A stretch of DNA of 64,000 bases from Sympetrum striolatum (taxonomy: Eukaryota; Arthropoda; Insecta; Odonata; Libellulidae): positions 40,556,943 to 40,620,942 of the forward strand of contig OX388347.1 in the NCBI GenBank assembly GCA_947579665.1, read 5' to 3'. The notes below the pieces were generated by a model, which made no database searches, was not told the origin of the DNA, and worked only from the letters and a program-made list of their open reading frames with translations. This document shows positions 1 to 12,471 of this stretch, piece by piece. Position numbers and translations under genes: made by a program. The stretch's first letter is position 1, and each line of letters opens with the position of its first letter.

Positions 1-764
1 AATAATTTCTTTATTTGGTAATAAGCACTACAATTGTCAAATTCAATATTATTATAAAGTAGACCCTGCTAAGCACAGACTGCTTGTCAGTAGGTCCCTA
101 ATAGTAAATAACTGTGGTACATATATAGGCTATTACAAAAATACATTATGATAATAATGGTAATAATAATAGTAATAATAATATTATCGTATGCTAGTTT
201 AAGTAACACTGCTTTCAGTAACTACAGTGATTTCAAACTTCTTTTGTAAAAATCTGTCTGACTTATTATAAACTTAGAAACAAATATGAACGTATAAAAA
301 GAAGGCTAAAGATAGTTTGATTGTATGTGCGAGAGGATACTTACTCCAAGTATAACTTGAGAACTTTGAAAATAAAGGCCAAAGAATTAATTTGCTTTAT
401 GAGCTAGGAATAGTATATATTTTCCAAGAACTTAAAGCACTGAACCCAGTAGATCGTTAGTAATAAAAATTATAATCTACCAAGAATCGCTTCCGCGAAA
501 ATGTTTCCTTCCTATAATACCAAAGAACAATCTGCTCATAAGTGGGTCAAGCATCTCTTTCTGGGAAGCATATCTTACAGTTTGGCAAATCCTCTGCCCT
601 CTCCTCTAAAAGCACGTTTTACACCCCTGGCACTCTCCGGAGGTCATTCCCTCAAGTTAAAGACGAGGTGGTTGATTTGGACCTCTTGGGCTTATACCAA
701 CTCTCCTGTGAAGGTTGTGATGTGATTTGCATCGGCCAGAAGATGAATGAAGGTGACTGAACAC
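1..764. other. AT-rich intergenic DNA with a TAA microsatellite
   Basis: No gene is supported here. An interrupted (TAA/TAG)n run lies at about 148-187. Short open frames between 501 and 760 overlap one another in different frames, have no recognisable domain and no splice context, and are treated as chance. The stretch from about 590 to 740 is less AT-rich than its surroundings and could be the interior of an old transposon that ends at the hAT-like motif just downstream. Confidence 0.5.
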
Positions 765-792
765 CAACGGAGCCAAAGGTTGGGAACCGCTC
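765..792. mobile_element. hAT-like terminal inverted-repeat remnant
   Basis: The bases GCCAAAGGTTGGGAACCGCT (about 770-789) match the style of hAT-superfamily termini, which on the other strand read AGCGGTTCCCAACCTTTGG. I did not find a matching opposite terminus or an 8-bp target duplication nearby, so this is probably one end of a decayed element. The call rests on recalled family resemblance of a short motif. Confidence 0.35.
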
Positions 793-1033
793 ATTCAGTA
801 TTTACGGACCTCCTCATGGAGTGCGGTCAAGGCAGTGTCTTCGGTGCGAGAGTCATCCCACATCATCCCGAAGTGAGGAAACAGGACAGCCTGTTGGTTT
901 TGGAGATCATATCGACTTCTTCTGTCCTTACTATTGTCGCTTCCTTTTCATCCCTTCTCCTATGCCTTCCTCAAAATTTGTCATAATTTGAGATGTTTTC
1001 CATTGCTATGAGTATTTGATGGTGACTCGCTAA

Positions 1034-1076
1034 AGTCGAAACAGGTCAGAATAGAGTCAGTCGAAACAAGTCAGAA
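1034..1076 (+). repeat. Direct duplication of an 18-bp motif (25-bp spacing)
   Basis: AGTCGAAACAGGTCAGAA at 1034-1051 recurs as AGTCGAAACAAGTCAGAA at 1059-1076. The first copy is preceded by TGATGGTGACTCGCTAA, so GACT can pair with AGTC before GAAAC. This resembles the second helix of a hammerhead ribozyme, but conserved core bases are altered (see findings). Function unknown. Confidence 0.5.
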
Positions 1077-1499
1077 CTAAGTGCGGAAAATAGGCACCAT
1101 TTTTATTCTTGTCCATGGCGTTCTACCAAGCCAGACTAAATGACATCCATTAGAGTAAATCATCATTGAAAATTTTGACATTCTTACCAAAAATTAGTTA
1201 CATATTATAATGCATCAAATTTTTCAATACTAAAATGAGCCAAAATATAGCAAGTAGAACGTGATTTTAACCTAGCTTATAAAAATGCATCTCTCTCTCA
1301 GGGAATATCATTTGTCATACATATTTTAAAAGGAGAGTTTTGTGACTGCTCTTTCAATGAAAAAATCCTTCAAAAGTTTTAAAATTACTTCATTAGCTCT
1401 ACTTTAACCGAGAAATTGAATATTATAGGGTGCAATATTAACTCAGTTTTTGAGAGTTCTTAATTAAATCAGCATTCATTAAGGGGATTTTGCAGTCTT

Positions 1500-2110
1500 G
1501 GAACGTTCTCCCGCATTCAAGAAGAGTTCGTGGAATAATGCTTGTTATACTAGGGGAATTACCCCATCATCAGGGTTATTTCTCCATCCTTTCCCCACGT
1601 TGTAAAATAAGGTATGCACTGTACTCCTCTCTTTAACGCTATCAAGGGAACGCATTTCTTTCCGCTGGTACTCTTTATTCCGAGGACACCAAGAGCTTGT
1701 CGCACCTATGGCAATTCCGCTCTTCCGCTTACCTAGAGGACGTTCAGCATTAGGAAACCATCCCATCTCCGTTACTTCAGACCGTATGCTCCCGCCGTGG
1801 ACCGTTCACACGCTCTTCGCCCTCCGGACCGCCCCCAACTAATAGCGCCCTCGCCTCGCCCCTTCTGACATCAAGCCAATCCTATTATTGACCCCTCCCC
1901 TGATTCCATCTCGGCTCACCTCTCCCGGCAAACCGGGCGTTAAGTTCAAGCGTGGGCGGTTAAGGGGTGAGCATTTGCCGTCAACAGTGTAAGGGCTCAA
2001 CGGCTAATTACCATGCTCCACCTCGGGGAGTGACATTTTCGCCGGGGAGGACGTGGAAGAAAGGCGGAGCTCTTTAGCGCTCGTTTAGGGTAACTGCGGA
2101 TGCGGACTCT
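1500..2110. other. GC/CpG-rich block
   Basis: About 600 bases that are clearly richer in G+C and CpG than the flanks, especially 1780-2100. The block has pyrimidine-rich runs on the plus strand. The minus open frame at 1766-1545 has no recognisable domain. It could be a promoter-type island or an ancient unmethylated element. No transcript boundary is visible. Confidence 0.45.
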
Positions 2111-5100
2111 TATTTTTAGTTTTATGTAGATTGTCCTCGTTTTCCAGAGTCTCTAGCGTCTCTATAAAAGAGGGCCATGAAAAGGAACTCGCAAGAGGAG
2201 AGCGAATGCGTGTTCTATTGTGGAGGAAGAGGTGGCATCTCTGGCTAGAGAGATCCTTGCAGGGAAATTTGGACGTTTTGTGCGCAACGGGAGAGGAGAA
2301 GATGTTTCTATGCGGAGATTTTCATAGAATTTCTTTGGAATATGTTTAGATTCCTTTGTGTGTACTCTTTTATCTGATGCATGATAATGGAATTCAAAAA
2401 ATTATGCTGTGGAAGCTAGGATTAACTCCTTTCCTGCTTAATTAATTTATGCATCTTGTACCGAATTCTTCGTAACATAAGAATCTTTATGTATTAACTA
2501 AAAAATTTATATTTTACTTTTGCAAAATATGTACTTCTACCTTTGGGCGAGTGGATGCATGCCGATATGAACCAATGGCCAGAATAACGAGGGCGACAAA
2601 TGAGGTTTTAAGTAAAACCCCTTATATTGATTTTTTTATGGCTCGCTTTCGTCTTTAAATTTTAAATTTAAAATTTACTCAAATATTTTTAAAATTTATT
2701 TTAAATTTTTTGTGATGTATATATTTTTATGTATGTTTTATTTTTATTTTATATTATATCGCATGTAATTGGGATTTTCCTGTTTGCGGTGAATGAAACA
2801 TTATTATTATTAATACCCTAATTTTTAAATGCTACAGTTCTTAAATTTTCGCATATCGTGGTGAAGTTCAAGAAGGAATAGAAATTTTCCGTTTTAAATT
2901 TTGCAAGGACTATACCCTACACTTAGTGTTTTCCATACGTATAATATCTTCCTCGTTTTAATCCAACCAACAATAATTGTTTAAATTAAATTTAAAAAAT
3001 CTACAAGTAGTCTTTGGTGTTATGTATTGGAGGTAAAAGTTTTAACGAGACATAATGAATGACTACCGTGCTAATTTTAACCGTAGCATTATATCAAGTA
3101 AGCTACATTCGAAAACTCTCTGTTAGTAACTATCTTAAGAATGATGTATATGAGAATTTGGATTCAATACTTGAGGCTTATATCTTGGTTTAAATTCATC
3201 AAGAGATTTATTGTTTTCATCTTCAAATTTTCATTTCTGCGAAGAGCATTTAATTATTCTGAAGAATGAGTATTTAATTCCTGTGTATGAGGATATTAAA
3301 TAACTTGAAGCACGGGACATACATTATCCATATACTTATCTTATGGGACATAAATTATCTATGAGAGTAATTTCTTGTGATAATCTCAAGTCGTCCTTCC
3401 CTTTAAATTTATCATTAAAGTTGATAGACCATATTAAAAATGAATTACTGCAAAATTCTGAGAAAGTTCTGTGTATCAAGTATCGTAAAAGTGATTGGCA
3501 GGTTTCCGCATATTTTAATATGAGCAGTAGAATGGAAAATTCCAATATTTATTATGATTGTTTCTCTTGAAAGGTGACTAAAGTGTGAATACAATTATGT
3601 ATAAATTAAGAAATCCAATGCACCGGTCGTTTCTAAGAGCTACCTGCGTTTTAAATGGGGTATTTTGGAAAAATATAGAGCAAAACTGGTAGTATGATTA
3701 ATTTGATTCTCTTCGTTGAATTAAAACTATTATTTATGATTTCAATTGAGAAAATTTAAAAAGCAATCAAGCTTTAGAGTATTCTTGCCAGTTTTTTGCA
3801 ATCATTAAATGAATGCGTATGCGACGAAGAAAGAGTATCCAATACAAATGAAATTGTTAAATATAAATGACAGCAGCCACGGACGTGGATATTAAGGCTT
3901 TAAGGACTCATGTATTCCAACATGGACGGATGCCTAAGTACGCACTTTCATCCAGGCGATGCATTTCGTGCCTTAGAGGATTTTCCTCCATCAGTTTCCC
4001 CCTAATAAATCTAACTGTTCGACGGATAAATGCAGAACATCCATTTCGACAAACACAGCCAAAGTGTGTGTTTTACTGCTATTGGGGGTGGGGAGAAATC
4101 TCGTATCTAGCATATCCTGCATTCAGGGCATTATTCGAAAAAAAAGAAGAGCGAAAATGGAAAATTTTCGAGTTGGACGCCTCAGAGGTATTCCGTGTCA
4201 CTAGGAAAAAATCCTAGACTGTCCGCGAATATCGGCTGATTGAAACTGAACCATATTGATGATCCATCGGATGCATTAGGCCGCATAAAAATAAAGCTCA
4301 ATCAGAGCGTCTCTTTCCTCCTTCCCTATCCATCCACGTTCATCGATTTTTTCCGATGAACTTTCATACGGCGATACTCTGGGATTCTCAAATCAACATA
4401 TACACCCACTCTTGTTTATCTGAATGGTTTAGTTAATGAAGGAGACGGAAGAATGCCTTTGAAATGTAAAATATAATTTTCTCTTCCGTTTTGTCTGTGT
4501 CGTCCAGTCGTTTTTCTATCGGTGCTGCGTCCCTTTGTGCGCTACTAAGTTAAATAGTCTGCAATATAATGGAGCTTGGAAGTGACGCAGAATTTATTAC
4601 TTTTTGTATCGTAAAATATAAATTTTGTCGAAAGACACAGCTGCAATGGAACGAGAGAGGTTTATATGGCAAAGGAAAAGCAGTTAGGAAAATAATTTGG
4701 GAAAGTCCTAGCGTACGCTTTATATAGGAATATTGATACAACTTTTATTGCTGGGATCCATACCAATCCCGTACCCTTGTTATGGTACAATACCTAAATA
4801 CATGAGCTTTACATATTTTGTACTATTAAAATGGACTGTTTTACCGAATTCATTAAGTTTCACCAAACATAGGTTAGACATCCAGAATACATTTTCTACG
4901 AAAAATTTAAGAGCCATGCTTATGAGATTGGTTTAGCGTTTCAGAGAAATACTCAAAAGTACTTTACAAAATTGAACGAAAATTTTATTTTACTCCGAAT
5001 TTTAGATCCTAATTATGAGTATTTATCGCAACGAATGAAAGAATGTTGTATTTTTAATCTCTAATCTAAAAAAAGGGGAAAAAAGGACTTCCTATTAAAC

Positions 5101-5457
5101 TCACCACTTGGGTAATACGTTTAATATTTAGTTTGTCATCATGCATTAAACGAACTGAAAAGATAAAAACCCAATTAGATGTGCACTCTTCTATTAGAAA
5201 TAGATCTGAACGAAGAGGCTCTTTTAAAAGAAACTATATTTTAGATATGCTCATGTTTCTAGCTGATGCATTCGATTGTCTGTGTCTATTAACTCAACCT
5301 TAATGTAGATATTCAAGTTGTGGCTAGAAGGCAATTTCAGTAATAATTAATTCATAGAATACTCGTTTTACAGAGCAATCTCAACCTCGATTTCAGTATT
5401 TGTCATGGTGTATGTACAATGAGGTCTTGTATGTCTTCATCGTAGGTGTGCCATCAC
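2111..5457. other. AT-rich intergenic DNA, no supported gene
   Basis: Extremely AT-rich tracts occur at 2640-2760. Open frames at 3343-3570 (both strands) and 3867-4217 have no recognised domain, no splice-site framing and no consistent codon signal. The stretch 3867-4420 is somewhat less AT-rich. I see nothing here that I can name. Confidence 0.45.
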
Positions 5458-5655
5458 TTCACTAAACTTCTTTAGGCCTTTCTGTGGTTCCTCGTTCTTG
5501 TGAAACCTTTTACCTTCCAAAAATAATTTGTGAATGAAGTGAAAATCGCTTGGTACAAAATCTGGGTTATACGGAGGATAGTGCAGAACTTCTCACCCAA
5601 GATATTAAAGTAGAGTCTGAATATAGGCAGCAGTGTGTGGGTTTGCGTTTTCACG
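5458..5655 (-). pseudogene. mariner-family transposase relic (C-terminal catalytic part)
   Basis: One minus-strand frame of exactly 66 codons runs from 5655 to 5458 and matches the C-terminal half of mariner transposases. The block NANPHTA corresponds to the second catalytic-aspartate motif (usually DNARPHTA), here with E in place of D. It is followed by HYPPYNPDFVPSDFHF, the signature around the third catalytic aspartate (usually HPPYSPDLAPSDYHLF), and then GKRFHKNEE. Two in-frame stops lie between the motifs, one replacing the usual tryptophan before E-V-L. Mariner transposases cut and paste DNA at TA sites. This copy lacks the N-terminal DNA-binding region, has an altered catalytic residue and stops, and must be dead. 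Terminal repeats were not found. Confidence 0.82.
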
Positions 5656-7676
5656 AAGAGGCTGCACAACACTCAGTAAACCCAATCTCCTCCGTGCACA
5701 GCTAAAATTACACGATAAATTTTACTGGGACAAACATTTTACGCGTTGAAAAACCAAATAAATGAAAAATTTTCACTCACGGCGAGGAATTTAATTTTGC
5801 GATTCTTTCTCACACACAATTACAAAAAATAATGCAAATGCGTCCTAACCTCTCCAAAACAGGACGAAAAATTAATTAAATTGTCTATCTTGGAAGACGT
5901 GATATTTGCTGCGTGCAGTCTATGATAAAACGAGTGGTACTTTCCGAGCGATCCACGTACTTTTTTAACCATGAGTTTATCTCACTAAATTCTAATATTG
6001 TTAAAATTCTCACTTGAATTCTAATTATGTACTCACTCCAATTATATTGTGTTAAACGTGGTTTATACATCATGAAAATCATGAAAAAATGAGTTTGCCG
6101 TCATCACATTTCTTTGAGTGTGACAAACCCATGTTTTTCAGTGAGGAAAATAGAAATGTTTATGAGTCCTTTATTGTTTTGGAAATCCTGATAAGAAGGC
6201 AAAAGATATATTACGATTCCGTTTTGTTAAAACATAGGTCCAGCTGAGAAAAATTGAAAATCTTAGGCCTTTGGTAATATTCTGATTCCTTCATCGGTTT
6301 GGAAATCTTGAAAACGTCATGAAACGTAAGTTATGTTACGGTTCTCTTTCGTTATACGATGTTTTTAGCCATTTTATTCGGTTGAACCAAGAAATGGATC
6401 GCGATCCAACACATTTCCTTGAATTCTCGGCCTTGGAAAGCAAGTCACTAAGGAGAACAACTTAGGGAAACCTCGGAGAGTAAATATTATTCTCGTTTCG
6501 GAAATTCTACAATGTTTGTAGATGCTGAGAAAATTGCTATCCCAAAGACGGGAGGGGGAAAGAGTGCAGACTTTGAAATGAGAGGAAGAGACATTTGAAG
6601 TGGAACGAGCATGTCGGGTAACAAGCGAAATGAACACGCGGAAAAAAATGAAGCTATCGCAACGGAGTAAAAAACAAGGAGTTTCTTTGGGATGAAGTCT
6701 AAACAAGGGAAGTTTGTAGTAATCCTGAACTAAGGAGAGAAAGATACAAAGGCAAACGCAATTTTTCGATGAAAAGAATGACTTCTCGTAATGTTTCCTC
6801 GAAGGAAAAAACCTTGAAATGTGTGAGGGAAATTGATTGTGGTGTAGCCAAATTCTGGTTAATCAAGAAGCAGAAGATGGGGAATGTTTTAGAGGATTAA
6901 ATCTCACACTGTAATTTCCTTACATTGCTAAATGAAGCCCCGAGTTACGGGTGCAGAGTAGAGATCTTTTTCCCTTGTACATACCAGTTGCTATGTCAGA
7001 GACTCAAGTATGTGCTCAACTAAATTGTGTAGTTCATGTTGTATAGAGATTAGAATTTTAATGAGAAACTTTGAAACCATCTAATTTATTTATTTTCAAA
7101 TGACACAGCCATTAGGATGTCAGGCCTGGTGGCAGCGGTATATATAATATATCGTCTTGATTGCGTTGCTCTTAACCTCTTGAATAAGCCTGTAAATTCC
7201 ATTGCGGCTCTTTTATGTCATTATGATTCAAATTTACAGGATCGTTAATTTTCAGTGATTGGTTCCAGATCGGTCTAAAACACACATTTGATTGTAATAA
7301 TTGAATTTTATGGTAATTTTGAGCTGATTAAAGTATAAGTTCAACGGATGGATTTTAGCAATACCTTGTATATAAATAATTACATTGCATTATTTAGATT
7401 GTCATATATGTTATAATATTCCATCATAGCACTTTTCAAATTGATTTCATTCCAACATAATGTTTTCATGATTAAATTGATCGAATAATATCATTACAAA
7501 ATTCCATTATCTTAATCTATTTACTTCATAATATATACTTGTTAGTATTTTAAGATTTTTGTATATAAATTCAATATCATCAGTACTCGATTAATATGGG
7601 TATGGTATAAACATTCTGCATTATTTTTAGTCAATTAATGGTAATTTTTTATTGTAATGTTGATAATATGGTTATT
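5656..7676. other. Intergenic DNA with a diverged internal duplication
   Basis: Two loosely similar segments begin TTTGGAAATC at about 6178 and 6298 (spacing about 120 bp), each followed by a similar run ending in a GTT-rich segment. They may be a decayed tandem repeat. Minus open frames at 5885-6082 and 6374-6706 have no recognised domain. 7080-7640 is very AT-rich and featureless. Confidence 0.35.
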
Positions 7677-8251
7677 TTAGATCCTACACTGTACTTGGGA
7701 AGCACTATTTATTGGGATGGAAGATTCAAAGAAGAAATTCGAAAAAGAATAGCTTTGGTCAAGGAAGCTTTTATGAAGGGAAGGGAGTTGATAACCAAAG
7801 GTCTTGACAAAGGAATCAGGAAAAAAATGGTGAAATCCTTGTTTTGCGTTATGGGTGCGAAACATGGACTTTAAGAAAGGAATAAGTTAAACGTTTGGAA
7901 GCCTTCGATATGTGGGTATGGCGTAGAATGAAAAAAAGTTAGTTGGGTTGAGAGGAAAACAAACGTGGAGGTGTGGGTTGGGGAGAGTTGGGGAGGAGAG
8001 AGCTTTGATTGAAGTAATTATGCATTGACAGAAAAAATGGGTGGGTCAAATATCGAGGGGAGAGGAATTGGTGAAGACTTTGATTGAGGGTAAAATTCGG
8101 GGGAAAAAACAGAGGGGTAGATAAAGACAAAATGTTGGATGAATTAAAGGGTGGGGTAATGTACAAGATAGTGAAAGAGATGGTGTTGAATAGGGTTTTT
8201 TGAGTGTACATGAACCTCCCGAAAAATTAAACACTCATGATGATGATGATC
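7677..8251 (+). pseudogene. LINE (non-LTR retrotransposon) 3' relic
   Basis: The translation from 7692 reads LYLGSTIYWDGRFKEEIRKR, followed by RIALVKEAFMKGRELITKG, the region after the reverse transcriptase palm in many arthropod LINEs. After a frameshift near 7850 a second frame reads YGCETWTLRKE, a stop, then RLEAFDMWVWRRM, a hallmark of the same family. Further stops follow. The segment ends in a (TGA/ATG)n run at about 8236-8251, a common kind of LINE tail. Reverse transcriptase copies the element's RNA at a nicked target. This copy is 5'-truncated, frameshifted and stop-laden, so inactive. I do not assign the clade firmly; an RTE-like origin is possible. Confidence 0.82.
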
Positions 8252-8992
8252 ATGACACTCAGCATTCATCCTGGTTATCTAGGTTGAAAAATCGATAAAC
8301 GTTTAAGAAATGATTTCCATCAATTTTGCCCGTCAGTTTTCATCTCTCATATCTATTTCGGAAAATTAAGGCGCGCCTTTCAACATATTGGCCAACTTCC
8401 TCAGTGAAGGCTCCATTTATAAAATGCATCATGATTTCCAAGGGCATAATAAAGAGGGGGAAATATCGTGAGAAGCAATCGAAAATACACATTTCCGTGC
8501 AGATTCTTCAGATAATTAAATGCCGCACGTGTATTACAACGTTTATTTTCCAATAAACCAGAAGAATGCCGTTTTGAGCTCGTCGTCGCGTTCCTACATT
8601 TCTGGATCATTGCCAAATGTACTGCATGCGATGATTCTTACCCTTCCTTTTCTCAATCGTTTTCGATCATCTCTTACAACAGGAGATTTCGAATTGAAAA
8701 TCTTTCCCGAGGGAAAGGACTCGCAAGTAAAAAATGGGAAACTTTCACTCCAGGGGAACCTATGCTCGCCTTTTTTCACTTATCCCTTGCATAAAGATGT
8801 TTAGAGGCAGATTTAAAAATTGAGAGGAAGCAAAAATAGTGCGAAAAGAGAGAGAGAACAGGATGTCGAATTATTATTTTAAAAATAATTGAAGTTTACT
8901 CTGTACACAGACTATTGCATCTAATCGTATTTATCTCACTATAATACACCAATTAATATACTCTGAGGTATATTTGCTTCGAAAATCGCAAA
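8252..8992. other. Intergenic DNA, no supported gene
   Basis: Moderately AT-rich with small open frames on both strands at 8326-8804 that overlap each other and show no domain. Nothing recognisable. Confidence 0.4.
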
Positions 8993-9092
8993 ATGATGTT
9001 TTATTTGCTTATTAGAAAAAGTACAACGATAATCATTACGTCATGATATTTTATTTGATTATTATAAAAAGTACAACGATAATCATTACGTT
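8993..9092 (+). repeat. Two-copy tandem repeat, 50-bp unit
   Basis: Copy 1 (8993-9042) and copy 2 (9043-9092) share TTTATTTG, ATTATTA and a run of more than 25 identical bases that includes AAAAAGTACAACGATAATC and ends CATTACGT. Differences are few, so the duplication is fairly young compared with the decayed transposons nearby. Confidence 0.85.
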
Positions 9093-10689
9093 TTTAAAAA
9101 ATTGCTATGATAAATCAGTAAACCTTACTCAGTACTTCAGGTAATTGATAAGGAATTTGTAAAAGACGGTAGATTTAAGAGAAAGCTCAATTTACAAAAT
9201 AAATTCTTAGAAAGTACGTTCTCAGAGTTAATGTAACTGATATTATGAATCCGCCGTGTTATTTAGCCTTTATTGCTACTGCGAGCACGATCGGGTTAAT
9301 AGACGCTAGAACTACTCGCTTCAAGTATTCAATTTTCTGCAAACGATACCTTAGGGTATTGTAAATCATTTTAAGGCTCCATTGAAATCGGATTCTATAA
9401 TAGGAATTTGAAACTCTATTCAGGAAGTTAGCCACGTAAACACTATTTTTTCTTCTGAGAAAGGTTTCTCTTTAATAATAGTTATTAAAATCTATTAATG
9501 AGTTATAAATGTAACTTATAGTGAAATATACACTGAACGATTTCCTTTGAAAATTACAGTTTTTATTTTATTATTATTATTTCGATTTATTATTTATTCG
9601 ATCCCTTTACCTTTGATCATTTGACCGTTTCATGTACTCACATCAAACACTACAAATACTGATACGTAAACAGCGATTGGAGAATAAAATTCACTCTTAT
9701 GTTTCATTCAAAAATATACTTTTCATGACGTAGATTGTTTGTTGTACATAGTTTAACGGATGCGAGAGAGAAGAGGTAATTTTTCGACAATCCTTTTTTG
9801 AGAAAAGTAATTAGAGGAAATAGTCTTCCCTACCTTCTCTTAGTTTTCTTTGATGCATTTCTATCTTAAAAGAATTGAAAATACTCTCCTCATTCATATT
9901 TTAGGTTTGACTAAAGCACTCGATGATCTTTAATTCTGATTTATATTAAACCTTTCATGTTTTACAATTAGTACGTATGTACACAAAAATAGAATTGCAA
10001 GAAATACATATGAATATTTCTATTAAAGGCGTACAATTTTTACTCTACCAATAAAGATATATGTTCAAGAATGAGATAGCAAAAATCACAGCCATTTTCT
10101 CATTCAAAAATATATTCAGAATGTAAATCATTTGATGACATTAAGCGAATAGAAGAGAACATATTGGGAATAGTCTGATAACATTTATTTAAAGAAATTG
10201 TTGCCCTTCTCTACTGCTGGATATCTAAAATATATTTTCATAGTGTAAATACTTTAACTTTTCTTGTTATTTTAAATTTTACCAAATATCTCGCTACTAC
10301 ATCCATTACAGATATAAATTGAACTATCTGCTTTCCCCCTTTAGTGTACGTGCAATAAAAATTGCATGAAATAGACCAGAAGAGGCCTATTAAAGATATC
10401 GCAGATTTCACTCAGTCTAGTGTCATCGTTTATATCCGCTCACTATTCGGCTGTTCAGAAACCTGATAACTTAAGGATTTGGAAGATTGAAGGCAATCAC
10501 ATTAGCATGTCCATGCGTGGGTGGAAAAATATTAAATATGAAAAGCGAAAACAGAATTAAAGGAAAATACATTTTAAGGGAAGGATAAGGAGAAACGGAG
10601 GGAAGAGAGGCAGAAAAAATGAAGACGAAAAAAGGTTCGAAGCGTAGGCGGTCAGGATCGAAACTAAAAAAATAAAAAAGGTAGGAATC
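9093..10689. other. AT-rich intergenic DNA
   Basis: No gene, RNA or named repeat recognised. Purine-rich sequence on the plus strand begins near 10490 and leads into the GC-rich block. The 129-codon minus frame at 10860-10471 arises from that purine bias and has no domain. Confidence 0.45.
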
Positions 10690-11580
10690 CAACCACCAAT
10701 CCCCCCGCAACCCGGATTTTTTCCTCATTTTATTCCATGCGACGCAACCCGTGGTGGGAAAAAACGGCAAAAAATAAAAAGCGCGCACAAACGAATTAAA
10801 AGATCGTTGATGCTCCAGCGGGCGAATGCTGGCGGTCGGAGCAGTACGGGCGAGGAGCACCGCGAGCGGGAGGGGAATATAGAAGGATCAATTTACGCTC
10901 TATCTCAGTGGGGTGTGTCGGTTATCAGGGGAGGAGATAGAGAGAGAGAGGTGGTTTAATGGAGGGAGGGGCGTATTAAGGGTGGGGAGGACATTAAGGG
11001 TTAAAGGGAACCCCACCTAATCACCCGATTCCTTCCCCCACACCACGGTCCTTCCCATCCAGTTTGCAGCCTCAAACCGTCTGGGAACTATTCCCAGGAG
11101 GAAATGGCACATCCGCCCCGCAGAAGGCCCGAGGAAGCGCGATTTCCTCAGCAACTGACTTTCTCATCGGTAATCGATATGCCGTTGATGAGGAGGTGAC
11201 TCTGGGATGGGGAAAAAATCCTCGGGACATATAAAAAAGGGCATTCTTACACGGGGGCGGAGATGGGCGTTCCTTATGGGAGACTTTAACCGGCGAAATT
11301 GGAAAATGGTAATATTTCCGCGCGGCGTGTCTCACGATGTTTCGGGTCGATCATTCCATTTCTTTCGCTCGCGCGAAGTCGATTCCGGGGTGCGGAATTA
11401 AGTCCGCGGAAGTTGGTGATTGTCTTTCCCCGCCGAGTATTCATCTTCTCGTCCGGGTCTATCTCTCGCGATTTGTTCCGTGAGCTTTTTTCCGGGCGGT
11501 GGTAAAACCGTGAATGGAAATTCTCGCTGTTCTATTTTTCGTCCCTCGCGATTTGGCGTTTTCTTTGTTTTCCGTACAGT
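10690..11580. other. GC/CpG-rich block
   Basis: A long block with high G+C and abundant CpG, including a (GA)n run near 10935-10950. It contains the 17-mer GGAATTAAGTCCGCGGA at 11394-11410, which recurs with one change in another GC-rich block at 19123-19139. Overlapping short frames on both strands show no domain. It may be a regulatory island or an unmethylated repeat. Confidence 0.45.
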
Positions 11581-12395
11581 TGAACCCAGGTTAACGACCT
11601 TCTCTCTAGACCACGGGTTATTGAAACTTTTGTTCAGAAGCTACAGTGGCAGTATGTCAATAAGTTTAATATGCTATTGAAATACTCTAAAATTGTTCGT
11701 ATTATCAACATATTCGGCTTATTCAATGTTGACACTGTCAATCAACCTCACCCGTCGATGAATGTGGTTGATTTAATTTATTATCTGCATCTTATCATAA
11801 CAAAAATATATACGGCGCCAGGGAACTTTGAACTCAAAGTGGGTATGGTGATCATGAGGTTTGAAACCCTATCTCTCTAACATTGGTTGAAGGGAATATT
11901 ATCTTTATTTGAGAATATTGGATATCAAGGGCTTAGAAATTTACTAAAATTACAAAAGGCAACGAAAAAAAATTAAGCTATTTTCAAGAGATGTTAGAAC
12001 AAAAGACTTTAAAAGTCATCAAGTGCGCCTTTCCATAATTCTTCTCGGCAAAGAATTAGATTCAACAAAAGGCATTAGCCGAACTTCTGATTAAAATTAT
12101 GCAATCAATTTTCATAAAATAGGATGTTTCCTCCTGTAAACGTGTTTAATGTCCAATCTGATAGGTTGATCATATATGACGAAAAAATTAAGAAAAAATG
12201 ACTTTCAATAGGGTTATATTAATAACAGAAAAGGAAGGTTCTCGCTGATGATGAGTAACAGTAACCGACAGGGAATCTTGATTGGCTCAACGGCACATCA
12301 GAACACCGCCGAACGCCGTAAATCTGGCTTTTATGGTATATCCAAAGGATTGGAAACCTTTCTCATTAGAGAGATTTCCTAGAAAGAAAATATAT
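11581..12395. other. Intergenic DNA
   Basis: Mostly AT-rich. 12240-12360 is more GC-rich and may be unassigned transposon sequence adjoining the SINE fragment that follows. No coding exon is supported. Confidence 0.35.
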
Positions 12396-12471
12396 CGGTC
12401 CCGGGTTCGATTCCCGGTTGAAGCCAACGTGCTAAATGACTTAGCCGTCGAAGCACTTTAATAATACTACC
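12396..12471 (+). mobile_element. tRNA-derived SINE, partial copy
   Basis: The RNA polymerase III box B GGTTCGATTCC sits in CCCGGGTTCGATTCCCGG, followed by GAAGCCAACGTGCTAAATGAC and GTCGAAGCACTTTAATAATA. This is the same order as in the complete copy at 25716-25847. The tRNA 5' half (box A) is missing or too diverged to recognise before 12396, so the copy is a fragment. Confidence 0.75.

Noticed and set aside
5472..5672. 66-codon minus open frame as a gene
   Set aside because: It is an out-of-frame shadow of the mariner transposase relic, whose homologous frame has two stops.
6374..6706. 110-codon minus frame
   Set aside because: No domain, no conserved motif and no splice context in a decayed intergenic region.
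10471..10860. 129-codon minus frame
   Set aside because: Arises from a purine-rich plus strand; no domain.
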